Shown here piece by piece: positions 35,771-45,761 of a stretch of DNA of 64,000 nt. Position 1 is the stretch's first letter, and every line of letters begins with the position of its first letter. The DNA is from Phytophthora sp. 'mugwort' (Eukaryota; Oomycota; Peronosporomycetes; Peronosporales; Peronosporaceae). A model generated the notes under the pieces. That model did no database searches. It was not told where the DNA came from and saw only the letters and a program-made list of their open reading frames with translations. The DNA lies in assembly GCA_033558025.1 (NCBI GenBank), contig JAUCEF010000005.1, positions 7,936,001 to 8,000,000 of the forward strand, in the 5' to 3' direction. Both the position numbers and the translations under genes were made by a program.

Positions 35771-36853
35771 ATGAAGCTCGCTCTCCTGCTCACGCTCGCT
35801 TCTTTCGTGGCCTCAACGGATGCCGCAGTGCCTGTGGTCCCGACGGACCGTATGGCCCAGTTCCTTCGAGAGAAGGCAAATCTCGAGTCCGAGCTAACTG
35901 AGTGGAAGCAAAGTGATGCTGGTCAGTTCGCAGAGAATAACGGCTTTGTTCCGGCTCCAGTGTCCCCAAACCGTTTGGGTGCTACCGGAGATGAGGAACT
36001 GCGTCGTTTCTTCTTGACCAAACTGCTGATTGAAGAGGCCCAAGCGTCAAACCCGGAGGCTGTCTTTTCGACTGACACGCCGTTTACGCTGATGACGGAC
36101 GACGAGTTCAGCAAGTTCGTCGGTGAGTCATACCAACGCGGATCTGGACTTCTCGCAGACGCTTCGGTGGCTGCCGAAGCGCCTCTCAACTTGACGAGCC
36201 CTCTCAGCACTACCAAGGACTGGACCACGTCGGGATGCGTTGTTGATGTCAAGAACCAAGGTCAATGCGGTGCATGCTGGGCGTTCGCGGCTGTGGCTGC
36301 TCTTGAAAGCGCTGTGTGCATCGCAGGCCAGCCGCTCACGCCACTTTCGGAGCAGCAAGTGGTGGACTGTGACAAGGCGTCGTACGCTTGCGAGGGCGGC
36401 TTCCCCAGCGATGCGCTGACCTTCATCCAAAGCGCCGGTGGTGTCTGCACTGAGGAATCCTACCCGTATGTATCGGGAGACACGGGCGACCGCGACACGT
36501 GCCAGTCGTCTTGCACCCCTGAAGCTGTGACTATCCGTAAGGTGGTGTCAGTTCCTCAGACTGACGCCGGATTGGTCCAAGCCATCAGCGGCCGACCGGT
36601 GGCCGTGGCCGTCGCTGCCGGCAACCCGACCTGGAAGCAATACAAGGGCGGCGTGGTGTCTTCCTGTACGACGAAGGTTCTGGATCATGCCGTGCTTGCC
36701 GTGGGCTACACGTCGTCTTACTTCAAGCTTAAGAATTCGTGGAGCACCCAGTGGGGTGAGGCTGGCTACATCCGACTCAAGCGCGGCACGGGCACGAGCA
36801 GCTCCGGCACGTGCGGGGTGATCGGCCCCATGTCCGTCTACCCGCAGCTGTAG
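35771..36853 (+). CDS. secreted papain-like cysteine protease (C1), copy 4 (array end)
   Basis: Same 360-residue protein as copies 1-3. The stop codon is TAG where the other three have TAA. From about 36911 the 3' flank is only distantly similar to the other copies, and no copia element follows. So the coding region belongs to the young array, while the 3' end belongs to an older paralogous flank: the signature of an unequal crossover or the end of a gene-conversion tract close to the stop codon. Function should be equal to the other copies, apart from its different 3' UTR and polyadenylation context. Confidence 0.94.
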   Translation: MKLALLLTLASFVASTDAAVPVVPTDRMAQFLREKANLESELTEWKQSDAGQFAENNGFVPAPVSPNRLGATGDEELRRFFLTKLLIEEAQASNPEAVFSTDTPFTLMTDDEFSKFVGESYQRGSGLLADASVAAEAPLNLTSPLSTTKDWTTSGCVVDVKNQGQCGACWAFAAVAALESAVCIAGQPLTPLSEQQVVDCDKASYACEGGFPSDALTFIQSAGGVCTEESYPYVSGDTGDRDTCQSSCTPEAVTIRKVVSVPQTDAGLVQAISGRPVAVAVAAGNPTWKQYKGGVVSSCTTKVLDHAVLAVGYTSSYFKLKNSWSTQWGEAGYIRLKRGTGTSSSGTCGVIGPMSVYPQL

Positions 36854-36911
36854 ACACCGCACCCTAGTCTGGACAAGCTCAACTTTTTGTTGAAGTTTCT
36901 AACAGCAAAAA

Positions 36912-37430
36912 TATCTTTGTTTTTGAGAAATTAGTCATTTCTGGTAGGGAGATATAGCTTGCGTTTCGTATGCTGCGAAAAATGACTGAACTTATGATAA
37001 AACTGCACCTTCGCACAGCGTTATGGACATCAAAACGCAAATTAAAATAATGCTCGATCAAATTCAAAAACCTGCCGGGTATAATATCTTAGAAATGGTT
37101 TGACCTGCTGAATCGAATAAACGAATTATGTCTCAAACTGTAGTTTTCGAAGTAGAGCGCATGTACAATAGGTGGTGAGGCAGCGTCTGTTTGGGGACGC
37201 ACAGGTTGCAGGTGCGTACTTGCCCCGGATATCTGCTTGTGTTTTTTGTACAAGACGAGAAGTTATGGCGATGGTTGAGCGAGCGAGCGAGTGCAGTACA
37301 TGCGCCGACAGTTTCAAGAATACCCTACTAATACACGTAATGCATTTGAATTTGTCGCGTATTTGTTTTGAATTGGAGTGTTGGCTTTGTGAATAACGCC
37401 GTGTAAATTGCAACAACCTTTTATGTAGGT
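36912..37430. other. diverged, copia-free 3' flank of the array
   Basis: Alignable but diverged relative of the 3' flank at 7150-7335, followed without interruption by a relative of 12110-12370 (shared phrases GACTGAACTTATGATAAAACT, CGAATAAACGAATTATGTCTC and CGCACAGGTTGCAGGTG). It therefore shows the locus before the copia element and its nearby sequence were added, or an old paralog without it. No gene. Confidence 0.75.
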
Positions 37431-37459
37431 TTAATGACTAGGGCAAGGGCGGATTAAAC

Positions 37460-37495
37460 CGGTCGTAGTAGTCTGATCGGTCGCAGTAGTCTGAT
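37460..37495. repeat. two 18-base tandem units
   Basis: CGGTCGTAGTAGTCTGAT followed by the same 18-mer with one T to C change. Confidence 0.85.
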
Positions 37496-37604
37496 GTGAT
37501 AAAATGGTGCGATTGAAGACTACTGTCAAACCTGCGATACTGTCCCGCACTATTTCAAGTGGGGCATTATTAATGGGATGGAGGAATTAAAACCTGTCAA
37601 ATTG

Positions 37605-37953
37605 TCAATGTGTGTCATGTTCAGTCCTAGTTCTCGTGTGCTTCAAGCATGTCGTTAGAGATCGATCTCGGTGATCATGTCGACAAAGACCTTGTCGTCG
37701 TCGGAGTCGCTGCATCTCGATCATTTCCAGCAGCATGAATTCAAGCTCGTCGGCAACCACCAGGGAGACGATAGTGCCCGCTGTTGGCACACTGGTGCTC
37801 ATTCTTCTGACCGCTCCACTTGCGAGCAGTCTCTCCGTCGAGCTTATGCTCATTGGCAACCGCTCGGACGCTCGAAGCCACCAGTTGTTGGACTACAGAC
37901 AGCTTCTCTTCCACCGTGAAATCCATTCCCTCAGCTCGCCCCGGTGTCCTCAC
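37605..37953 (-). pseudogene. pogo/CENP-B-like transposase N-terminus, remnant
   Basis: On the minus strand an ATG in a short open frame gives MDFTVEEKLSVVQQLV and SVRAVANEHKLDGETARKW, a helix-turn-helix pattern typical of pogo/Tigger transposases. In a second frame, from about 37800 down, DELEFMLLEMIEMQR follows, which resembles the second (CENP-B type) helix-turn-helix. One frameshift separates the two. No catalytic DDE domain is seen. The element boundaries are not clear; a 23-base motif at 37559-37581 recurs at 41776 and 41840 in the same orientation. Family assignment rests on pattern only. Confidence 0.4.
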
Positions 37954-38048
37954 TGAGGAGGGTGACCTAGCAACTCGCCATTGGTCAACGTACTTGGCGT
38001 CACAGTTGATTTATGCGGGCTCTCATCTGACAGCTCTTATAATTCTGA

Positions 38049-38057
38049 TAAATAAAA
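38049..38057. repeat. MULE 9-base target site duplication, left
   Basis: TAAATAAAA, identical to 41761-41769. Confidence 0.8.
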
Positions 38058-38084
38058 GGGCACGCTTCGCGTCCAGGTTTCCCG
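38058..38084 (+). repeat. MULE terminal inverted repeat, left
   Basis: Starts GGGCACGCTT and contains GTCCAGGTTT; pairs with 41734-41760. Confidence 0.78.
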
Positions 38085-38239
38085 TCAGGTTTTTTACAGG
38101 TATGACATCCAGGTATTTTACAGGTCGGAAGTTATACTTTACTTACCGGAAGAAATTTAGTTTTCATTTCGTGGTCAGCCACTAAATCAGTCCTCCCCCG
38201 AAGAACGTGACACGCGGCAGTTGAGGAGGAGACAGTACG

Positions 38240-39710
38240 ATGGCGCGCACACACAACACGTCCAAGATCAAGCCGTGGATGGCTGAAGAGGCTATAAGGG
38301 AAGAAAAAGCCCGCTTCGAAGAGGCAGCACGCCGAGAGCGTGTCATGGAAGCCCGCACGGGATCGGAGAGGTCCCGTGCCCTAGCACTCGCCCGCGAGGA
38401 GCGCTCCGTTGCTGGGTCCCGGTACGTCGACGCTAGAAATGCAAGTGAGGCTGCCGGTGCGAGTGATGCGATTGAGGAAAAGGCTGTGGCAGCAAGAACC
38501 CGTTAGACGTCCTAAGAAGCGCTCAGTCTCTGAGGTTCAGGAAGAGGAAGACGACGAAGAAGAAGACGTGGCTGGTCTTCAGTCCAGAGTGACCACGACT
38601 CTGAAGAAGGGAGTGGAGCTGACGAGATGACTGATGATGTGGAGGAGAAGGAAGAAGAAGAGGAAGACGAGAAGACTGAAGACGTGGCTGTACCTCCTTT
38701 CCAGAGCGACCACAAAACCTGGCCACTACTAGAGGAAAGCTTGCGGGAGTATATGCACCGCAGCCAGCAGGTTCTCGTGGTGAAGGGAAACATTAGTATC
38801 AAGCGACGCAACGAGGCCTTGCGTGCACAGACATGGTACCAGGGTCTCCCCGACGACCAAATCCCGCTAGTTCCAGAGGCGATGAAGCCGTTTCAGCGCA
38901 AGTACATTTGTACGCATGGGTGGCCAGAGCGAGAAAGATCGACGGGCACTCGCAAGGTGCACAAGCTTCGCAGGATTGACTGCCCATTTCGATTTATGGC
39001 ACAAGTTGTGCAGACGAAGGAAGGCTGGGGATTACGCTAAAGCGGGAGGTGTACCGCCACAACGACGCAATCTCAAGTGAGATCTACAGGTCTTACCTGG
39101 TATTCGCCAGGTTTCGTCCCAGTCTCCCTTGATACCTGGTATCGAGTTTCTCGTGGGGTCTGATGCGGGAAACGCGAGCATTTACGACTACTTTAGGCAG
39201 AACTCGAACCACTGCGTGACAATGGATGACGTGCGTAACCTGGTCGCGCGTGTTCGGCAATCTGGTGAGTACTCTGCTGTACGGAGGCTGGAGTTGATGA
39301 GTAGCAGTCTGTAACTTATCGTACACATTGTTTTGGTGCGTTGCAGGCAGACAGCTATCGAATGATGACGCTGTGGCAGAAACAGTTGTGATGGAGAGCC
39401 CTAAGAACGTCTACCGTGAACCGAAGTGCTCGTGGTGATACCGGATTCATCTCCGTGACGATTGCACAGATGCGCGCGATGTACGACAACCTCCTGGAGG
39501 TATTGCAGATGAATTGAACGCACAAAACCAATAAGTTAGTAGTCTGTGCTGTGTATTGTATAGTCCATGAGCTGAGTTTTTTCCAGGTTTTTTCCAGGTT
39601 TTGCCCATATATTGACCTTTTTTTGTTCTGTCGCAGATACAACTACCAATTTTTGTCGATTGTTGCCACGGACTAGTTAGGCCACGGACTAGTTAGGCCA
39701 CGGACAACCA
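38240..39710 (+). pseudogene. MULE transposase, FAR1-type finger and start of core
   Basis: The first ATG at 38240 opens an acidic and charged N-terminus (EEK-rich, 38240-38690), frameshifted twice. A FAR1/GCM-type zinc-finger-like domain follows at about 38890-39080: KYICTHGW, RIDCPFRF, then, past a frameshift, YRHNDAISSEIYRSY. An intron with GTGAGT donor and TTGCAG acceptor fits at 39265-39346. Downstream, VTIAQMRAMYDNLLEVLQ leads to a broken copy of the MULE catalytic motif DCTHKTN: the Asp-Cys pair is now Asn plus a stop. A second intron is implied before YNYQFLSIVA at about 39641, but its donor is damaged. Most of the rest of the DDE core is missing. Cannot transpose by itself. Confidence 0.75.
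39665..39705. repeat. 16-base tandem repeat, 2.6 copies
   Basis: Unit GCCACGGACTAGTTAG, two perfect copies and nine bases of a third, inside the decayed MULE core. It probably arose during decay. Confidence 0.9.
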
Positions 39711-40360
39711 TTTCAGTACGCGCTGCTAGAGACTACTTCTGACTGGAACATGGCGAAGTGCTTGGATCACGAAGCGAGCGAATGAATACTGGAGGTTAGT
39801 TCGCATCGTCATCGTGGATAAGGACAGGCGAGAAGTGGAGGTAATCAAGCGGAAGCTGGCGTCAGGACAAGATAACTGCCGTTACGGTCGTCGGCAGCAA
39901 TGAAGAGACGAAGGATACATGTGATAACGACGATTCTGCTGCAGCAATTGTCGGTGGTGGAGCAGACATGGGAGTTCGCACAGTGGTCGTGGAGGCAATG
40001 AAGGAGGCGGACTCAGACAAAAGAAGCCAGTCGAAGTGGGAGTATACGAGGATTCTGACGATCCATCTACGTACGTAGCGCCTACACAGTCTGCAGACGT
40101 CGGAATCGCGATCCGTCTGAATGGATCCGCACCCAAAGTGGGTCCGCCGCGGCTGAACTGCTCCGAGCAACGCCAAGAGCAAAAGATGCCTTGAAGGAGT
40201 ACAACCGGGAATGTAGCTGCGTGGGTTACTCCGAGGCAAGGACGTGTGTGAGGTCGTAGCATGTCTGGAGCAAATTTGCCCGTCCTTACAGGAAATCGAC
40301 TCGTACATTTCGACCGATCAAGTTAAGGCGCCCAAAGCTGCGCCGTGCTTTACGTAGAAG

Positions 40361-41273
40361 GTGGAGACGAGCTTCGTTCCCGAAACAGTGCGGTTCCGTC
40401 TATCCGAAGAACTGGCTGATATGGCACTAGAACGACTCGAACAAGAGAAGGCCACAGTAAACGAAGGACAACCTATCTCTGAAAATATTATAGTAGATGG
40501 AAACAACAGCGATGACGTGCCGATGGTAGTAATTCAGAAGATTGTCAAGTTTAGCATAGACCAGTTGGAGGCGATGAAATGGCAATTGAATCTGCGTAAG
40601 ATCTGTTCAGAAGGAGTGAATTGCAGCTCTTGGTACTTGCGGACGTGAAGAAGGTAGTGTTCAATCGCACATTGGTCGGCGGAGCCGCTGAGAATTCCTT
40701 ACGACTTGACCGTATGCTAAATTGGCTGGCGTGGGTTTCGACTTCTCTTTTGCACAGCTGTATCGATTTAGATCAGGGAAATGGCTAACTGATGACTCTG
40801 TTCGTGCGTTTACGGTGTACCTGCGCCGTAAGTACTGCAACAATACCACTGTGTTCTTGCCGACTACAGCCAGCGCAGTTTTCAGACAGTGAAACTGAAG
40901 TTGCTGACATTGTGCCGGGAGACACGCTGGTTAAAATCCGTACATGCGTTGACGATACTGCAAATGATAGCGTATTTCTTCCTGTCAGTTTTTCGACATC
41001 AGTCATTGGGTTTGCCTTGTCATCGACAAGGTGAACAAGATGCTCCAGCTTTATGACAGTATAAACAAGAGAAAAATCGCCAAGATGATGAACGCTATGG
41101 CGACAGAGATTGTCAGCGGCGTCCTGGATGGCGGATACGAAGTAACCACGCTGAAGGCCTCACGCCAGAAGGATGAAGATAGCTGTGAAGTCTCTGTTTA
41201 TCGCTTCTGGAGTCACGTGTCAAGAGACGCTCCACCGGATGTATCTCCAGCGAGCGTTACACGAATGCGCTAG
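40361..41273 (+). pseudogene. Ulp1-like (C48) cysteine protease domain of the MULE
   Basis: The frame at 40361-40648 gives a helical segment. From about 40780, in shifting frames, the signature of an Ulp1/SENP de-SUMOylating protease appears: WLTDDSVRAF (substrate-groove Trp), then HWVCLVID with the catalytic His at 41004-41006, LYDS with the catalytic Asp, and QKDEDSC with the oxyanion Gln at 41166-41168 and nucleophile Cys at 41184-41186. All four catalytic residues are thus still legible. The Gly that usually follows the Cys is Glu. MULEs carrying Ulp1 domains are known in plants (Kaonashi type) and other eukaryotes; the role in transposition is unclear. At least two frameshifts lie between the Trp motif and the His motif, so it is a pseudogene. 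Confidence 0.78.
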
Positions 41274-41733
41274 GAAATGCTGCGTGCGGTGATGGAGATG
41301 AAGAGCGTTGAGAGTAGACCGGCGTAGCTACAACAGCAAATTGAAGGAACCTACGACGAAAACCTGCCGAATACCTGGACGATACCTGTGGTTACTTGGA
41401 AAATAAACAGAGTAGTCAAAGCAGCACGGTAAATAAAAACCTGGTAACTACCTGGCGATACCTCGGAATTGCCTGAAGATAATGAAGTCAGCTGATTGGG
41501 CATGTCATGGCATGGCACTATAACCAGATCCCGACAAAACGGCGACGGTGTCATTTCCACTTTTTCTCTTGTTCTGCGCATGTGAGTATTTCAAGTATCA
41601 CGACCTGGACAATACCAGTTTTGGAATTTAAGAATTGATTACGCCAGTTTCAGGTACTTTCTCTACGCACCTGAGAAACCTGGGCAATACCTGCACGTAT
41701 TGTACACATGTAAAATACCTGTATGCAGCCTTC

Positions 41734-41760
41734 CGGAAAACCTGGACCATAAGGGCGTCC
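41734..41760 (-). repeat. MULE terminal inverted repeat, right
   Basis: Reverse complement starts GGACGCCCTT and contains GTCCAGGTTT; pairs with 38058-38084. Confidence 0.78.
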
Positions 41761-41769
41761 TAAATAAAA
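41761..41769. repeat. MULE 9-base target site duplication, right
   Basis: TAAATAAAA, identical to 38049-38057. Confidence 0.8.
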
Positions 41770-41775
41770 TCAGAG

Positions 41776-41867
41776 GTGGGGTATTATTAGAGGGATGGGG
41801 CACTATAGCAAGTCTTCACTAAGACGGCAAATTTAGGGGGTGGCGCATTATTAGAGGGATGGGGCAC
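41776..41867. repeat. two 28-base direct repeats 64 bases apart
   Basis: 41776-41803 and 41840-41867 share TATTAGAGGGATGGGGCAC with two mismatches in the first part. A related 23-mer lies at 37559. They look like ends or subterminal motifs of an unrecognised transposon family. Confidence 0.7.
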
Positions 41868-42739
41868 AATCTCAGGATTTACATTAATTAAACTTGTGTT
41901 ATCCCGTGTTTAATAGCACCCCGTTCCTGCAACCGCATTGAAGATCTCTTATAGTTTGTAGGGTCTCAAACACGCACCTTTTGGAAAACGTCTATCCACG
42001 GCGATGATCAGGGCTCATTAGGCAGTCCAAGGTAATGTAGAGACGCATTCGACGCCACCCGTTCCTCAGCAACGCGCCTGCGTACATCTTCTTTTAGTCC
42101 CTTCCGTTTTCCGCGTCCGGGAGCTTGGGCAATCGATGTCTACATGGAGGATGCAAACATTCTCTAGATATGCACGAGTTGAGATAAAGGGGCGTTCACG
42201 CCTCTATATACAAATAGACAAAAGCCTCCTTAATTGTGTCTCCACGATTTCCCAGACCAAAATCAAAAAATCAATAATCAACCCAAGTGCGGAATGGTCA
42301 ATACGACATGTCTGGCCGGGCAAAGATTATCTTATGGTAGTTTTGATATTCGTTGTAAAGACCTCAATACATCGTCATCTAAGTGTGGTCAAAAATCACA
42401 AACCAGTTGTCGAGAGCAGTGGTGCTGTGTGTAGAGCGACTGGCCGCTGTATCGCGTCGCGTCTTGTGTGCAATACATAGAAGCAGCTTGTAGTTGCAGA
42501 GAATGATGGTTATGGAGTCTTCTAGAACAAGTAATCAAGTTTGTCAGGATTATAGATGCTGGGTATCGAAAAGTTTGTTATGATTGCGTTGCTTACTTTC
42601 CATTTTAACATCGCGACAACAAGTGGACAGTGGGATCGGCTTATTTTGTATAAGGTTATGAGCCTAAAATCGCTCGGCCTGAACAATGTGCTTCAAGACA
42701 GAACTATTCTTGTGGGTATTCAACGCCAAGATGGCGTTG
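41868..42739. other. no supported gene; one cysteine-rich short frame
   Basis: Mostly featureless. A 65-codon plus-strand frame at about 42234-42434 is rich in cysteine (eight, ending QWCCV). It lacks an ATG and is bounded by a stop just upstream. It might be an exon or a scrap of a small cysteine-rich secreted protein gene, but nothing else supports that. Confidence 0.5.
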
Positions 42740-43390
42740 GCGTGCACGAACCTCCTGGGCATGTGCAATTCAAGTCAGAGACCGCGATGGAGCCACGTAC
42801 AGCTGAATGAGAAGCCTCGGACGTGAAGGCACTCGGAATCCTGCTCAGTCCGTAGTATCGAATGGTAGCGAAGGGGCCCAAGACGGCGTGCGAAACGTGG
42901 GAGGCGCCCCAATCATTCTTCGTGCAAAAAAAAACACAATCGAGTTCATCTGCGCAAGCAACTACACGAGTTTATCATGAGCCTCGATGAAAGTTTGATG
43001 GACCATTTGATGAAGTTTGAGGACATTTGCGTGCGACCGGCCGCTGTGAGCGAGACAGTGACGAGCGCCGAAAAGCTGGTTAATCTCTGGGGGGTGCCTA
43101 TTTGCCGACGAGATGATCAAGATCATCGAGGCGCATGAATCCGTATCACTGCTCGACACCAACGAGTTGCTTCGACGCGCGTACAAGACATTGAAGAAGC
43201 GCGAAAACAGGAAGGGGCATTCAAAATTATTGCGTAGGGCGCGCATAACAATCACGATCATGATCGCACACAGGACGTCAAGGAGGTACTCGAAATCAAC
43301 ATAGTAGAGGCCATCGTGCCGGTGGCCTTGACTAGCAGCGTAGCAACAGAACCGGAAATCACACAGAAAAACGGAGTGCCACACAGATTA
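42740..43390 (+). pseudogene. copia-type gag remnant
   Basis: Translated pieces in several frames match the layout of a copia Gag: SDVKALGILLSP and KTACETWEAPQSFF (the region around the conserved Trp), then MSLDESLMDHLMKFEDIC and SAEKLVNLWGVP, then a KIIEAHE scrap. There is no zinc knuckle and no pol after it; the next thing downstream is a MULE transposase. Too decayed to delimit. Confidence 0.55.
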
Positions 43391-43600
43391 TGTGTCATCA
43401 CATAAGACGATGAGCATCCACATAAAGCTGGTGTTTCTGCACATCCAGTTAACGCGGAGCACACCCTGCTCCACAAGAACACACCATTTGCAAGTGAATC
43501 TACACCAGGCAAATCTAGCGAATCGTTAGCGAGAACGAAGTCATCTTTTATCCAATAGTACGCGTGCACGTGAGCTTGATCCTGCCGTAGTCTGAAAGCG

Positions 43601-45480
43601 ATGAAACTCATACTTGAAACCGCAGAACTTCGAGCACTAGCGCCATTACCGACGCCAATCCAAGATGGCCCCAACGTACAGCTGGGCAACTGTTTGCAGC
43701 GACATGCCTCGCGAGGCCTCCCAGCTGCTTATGGAGAACATGAAGTACTTCGTCATCGACAAGAGTTACTTGGTTCCATGCGTCGTGTGTGCCCTTACCC
43801 GTCCACAAGATGCACTACCAGTTGCTGAAGTGTTCCTCGGAAACATGCAAGACAGCTACACCATATGACGCGTGCCGCTGGCTTGGAAAAGTGTTGACGT
43901 GTCAAGAACTCAACCGAGTGACGATCCTGGAAACGGGTACCCATGAGACTCTCATAGGGCACCTCGCAACCCACAGCTTACCCCAAGATTGAAAGGCTAC
44001 GGCCGCGAGATGGCGACTCAACGGTTGATACCGGCTCGCATTCGCCTGGGGATCGCTCGGCGCTTTGGTCTGTCAGAGAACGAGTTGCCGTCGCTGCGCA
44101 AAGTCCAATGGTTTATCAGCCACTTCACCAAGACCAAGCTGCATCGCAACGACCAGTACGACGACATCCTCAACCAGATCGAGCAGTTGGTATACGGCTC
44201 TGCAACGACCGACAGTCAGCCGTTTCCATTCGCATGGGAACGAGATATCAATGGAAACCCGATGTCGGCAATGGATCCGACGAGAACCCATTTCTGGTTG
44301 GTCTTACTTCCAAGCGGCTTCTTCTCAATGCGGCGCGTGATCCAGCATCCTTCGTTTTCCACATGGACGCTATCTTCAAGCTCAATCAGCTGGCTTACCC
44401 AGTCATCGTTTGTGGCGTGTCAGACAGGTGCCGTTCGTTTCATCTGGTCGCGCTGTTTATCAGTTATCAACGGCTGGCGTCACTGGACATGAAAGCGCTA
44501 ATGGCGCTTGGCAGGACGTTCACAGCCGTATCCGACCAGCAGCTGCTGATGCGATACATCATGGCAGACGCAGAAGTCGCACAGCAAAACGCCTGTGGTC
44601 GCGTCTTCGGAGTGGACTTAAATTACGCGTACCTCATGTATTTCTACCCCGTCATGGCCAAGGTCCAGGAGAAGCTGAAGGGTGTGGTGCAAATGTTTTG
44701 CGAGATAGTCGTCGCTGACATCTACGATTTGCATTTCGCTGAAAGTCAAGTCGTCTAAGACCAGATGGTGGAAGTTACCATGGCGGAGTGGTCTTACTAT
44801 CATGAGCTCGCCAGGTTTCGGAGTTATTTTGAGTACGTGTGGGTTAGGAGCGCGTTCAACCGCTGGCAGTGCTTCCACACAAGTGGATACGCGACAACGA
44901 ACAACCCGCTTGAACAGCTTAACCGGCTGATCAAGCGAGACTACACGCTACGGACAAAACACAAGATTGGCACCCTACTGCAGCTGCTCGCAGATTGTTG
45001 CGGGCACCAGTCTGTTACGCCCAAGACATTCCGGAAAAAAACCGAGGCAACCCAGCAGGTTAAGGATAGGGTCAAGGACTTTCGCCAGCGCGATCTACTT
45101 GTCGACATGACTCCCAACCGATCCAGCATCCAGTTTTTGCTGGTTTTCAACGAACCCCGACGTTGTCTGTGTGCTTTCGCGGGGTTGTGTCCGCGTGTAC
45201 GTACCCGAGTTGGGTTGCGGCCAAGAAACTGCTCGTATTGCAGCCCAAATGGGAGCCAACTACGCCCGCATGGAACTGGAGGGGCAGCCGGGTGTGGTTG
45301 CAGCGTCGAGTGTGATTGCGCGTACGTGCGGCTGTAAGTATTTTTTCAAGTTTGCTGTGTGCATTCATGTAGTGTTTGGCCTACGGCTCAAGAATTACAC
45401 GGGTCTCGACGGAAAACGGACGCTGGTGGACCGCTCAGTCCACGCAAGCGTCGCCACGCTACGGGTGCGAGCACTAGAGT
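43601..45480 (+). pseudogene. MULE transposase with SWIM zinc finger, broken
   Basis: A second, unrelated MULE transposase, fairly complete. In order: an N-terminal cysteine-containing segment in two frames (43665-43992); a helical segment (LPSLRKVQWFISHF); the DDE core with the first catalytic Asp in FVFHMDAIFKLNQL (about 44355), YPVIVCGVSDR, and the second Asp in MADAEVAQQNA (about 44565); then YATTNNPLEQLNRLIKRDY; and, after another frameshift, a SWIM finger of the form CxCx8CxH (CGCKYFFKFAVCIH, about 45330-45371). Lesions: frameshifts near 43860, 44285 and 45150 and a TAA at 44756. Terminal repeats were not found. SWIM fingers are typical of MULE and FAR1-family proteins. Confidence 0.82.
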
Positions 45481-45761
45481 GACCTCTGGTCGGCCGCTTA
45501 CCAACGTCACGCGCTTTTGACTGAGTAGTGTTGCTAGTAGCCTAGAAGGTGTTACTGTAACGATCAAGCAATTCATGCAACGTATTACCCCTTCTCATGT
45601 TTCCTTTAAAAATTGTGAAACGCACGCTAATGAAACCCGCGTGCTTTGGAGGAAGATCTGGAAGTTCACTTTCTGAAAAGCGCAATGGCGACGATCCACC
45701 CGCCCACCGACATTGAAGCACCGCCCATCCTGTTTCACCTTTTTTCGAATGGTGCAATTAA

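Larger units (their letters stand above)
1..36911. repeat. 9.92 kb tandem array (protease gene plus copia element)
   Basis: Sequence repeats with a period of 9920 bases: position 1 matches 9921, 19841 and 29760. Each unit is protease gene, copia element, then about 4 kb of non-coding DNA. The only differences I noticed between units are a T to C at 19782 and a single-base deletion near 20279, both in the third visible copy of that segment, and the end of the fourth gene. The array enters from the left edge of the window, so total copy number is unknown. It ends at 36911, where the fourth unit departs from the consensus a few dozen bases after the stop codon. A collapsed or over-expanded assembly cannot be excluded from sequence alone. 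Confidence 0.97.
38058..41760 (+). mobile_element. MULE (Mutator-like) DNA transposon with Ulp1 domain, decayed
   Basis: A 3703-base element. The ends form imperfect inverted repeats: 38058-38084 against the reverse complement of 41734-41760 match at 20 of 27 bases, sharing GTCCAGGTTT. Immediately outside lie identical 9-mers TAAATAAAA (38049-38057 and 41761-41769); 9-base target duplications are the hallmark of MULEs. Subterminal regions carry several CAGGTA/TACCTG motifs in opposing orientation. Inside are the remains of a FAR1-type finger, the beginning of a MULE transposase core and a C-terminal Ulp1-like protease domain. Confidence 0.85.

Noticed and set aside
1..36911. CRISPR or satellite array
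   Set aside because: The period is 9.9 kb and the unit contains genes and a retrotransposon; there are no short spacers.
37559..41867. Shared 23-28 base motifs at 37559, 41776 and 41840 as terminal inverted repeats of a pogo element around the MULE
   Set aside because: All three are in the same orientation, so they are not inverted ends; kept only as direct repeats.
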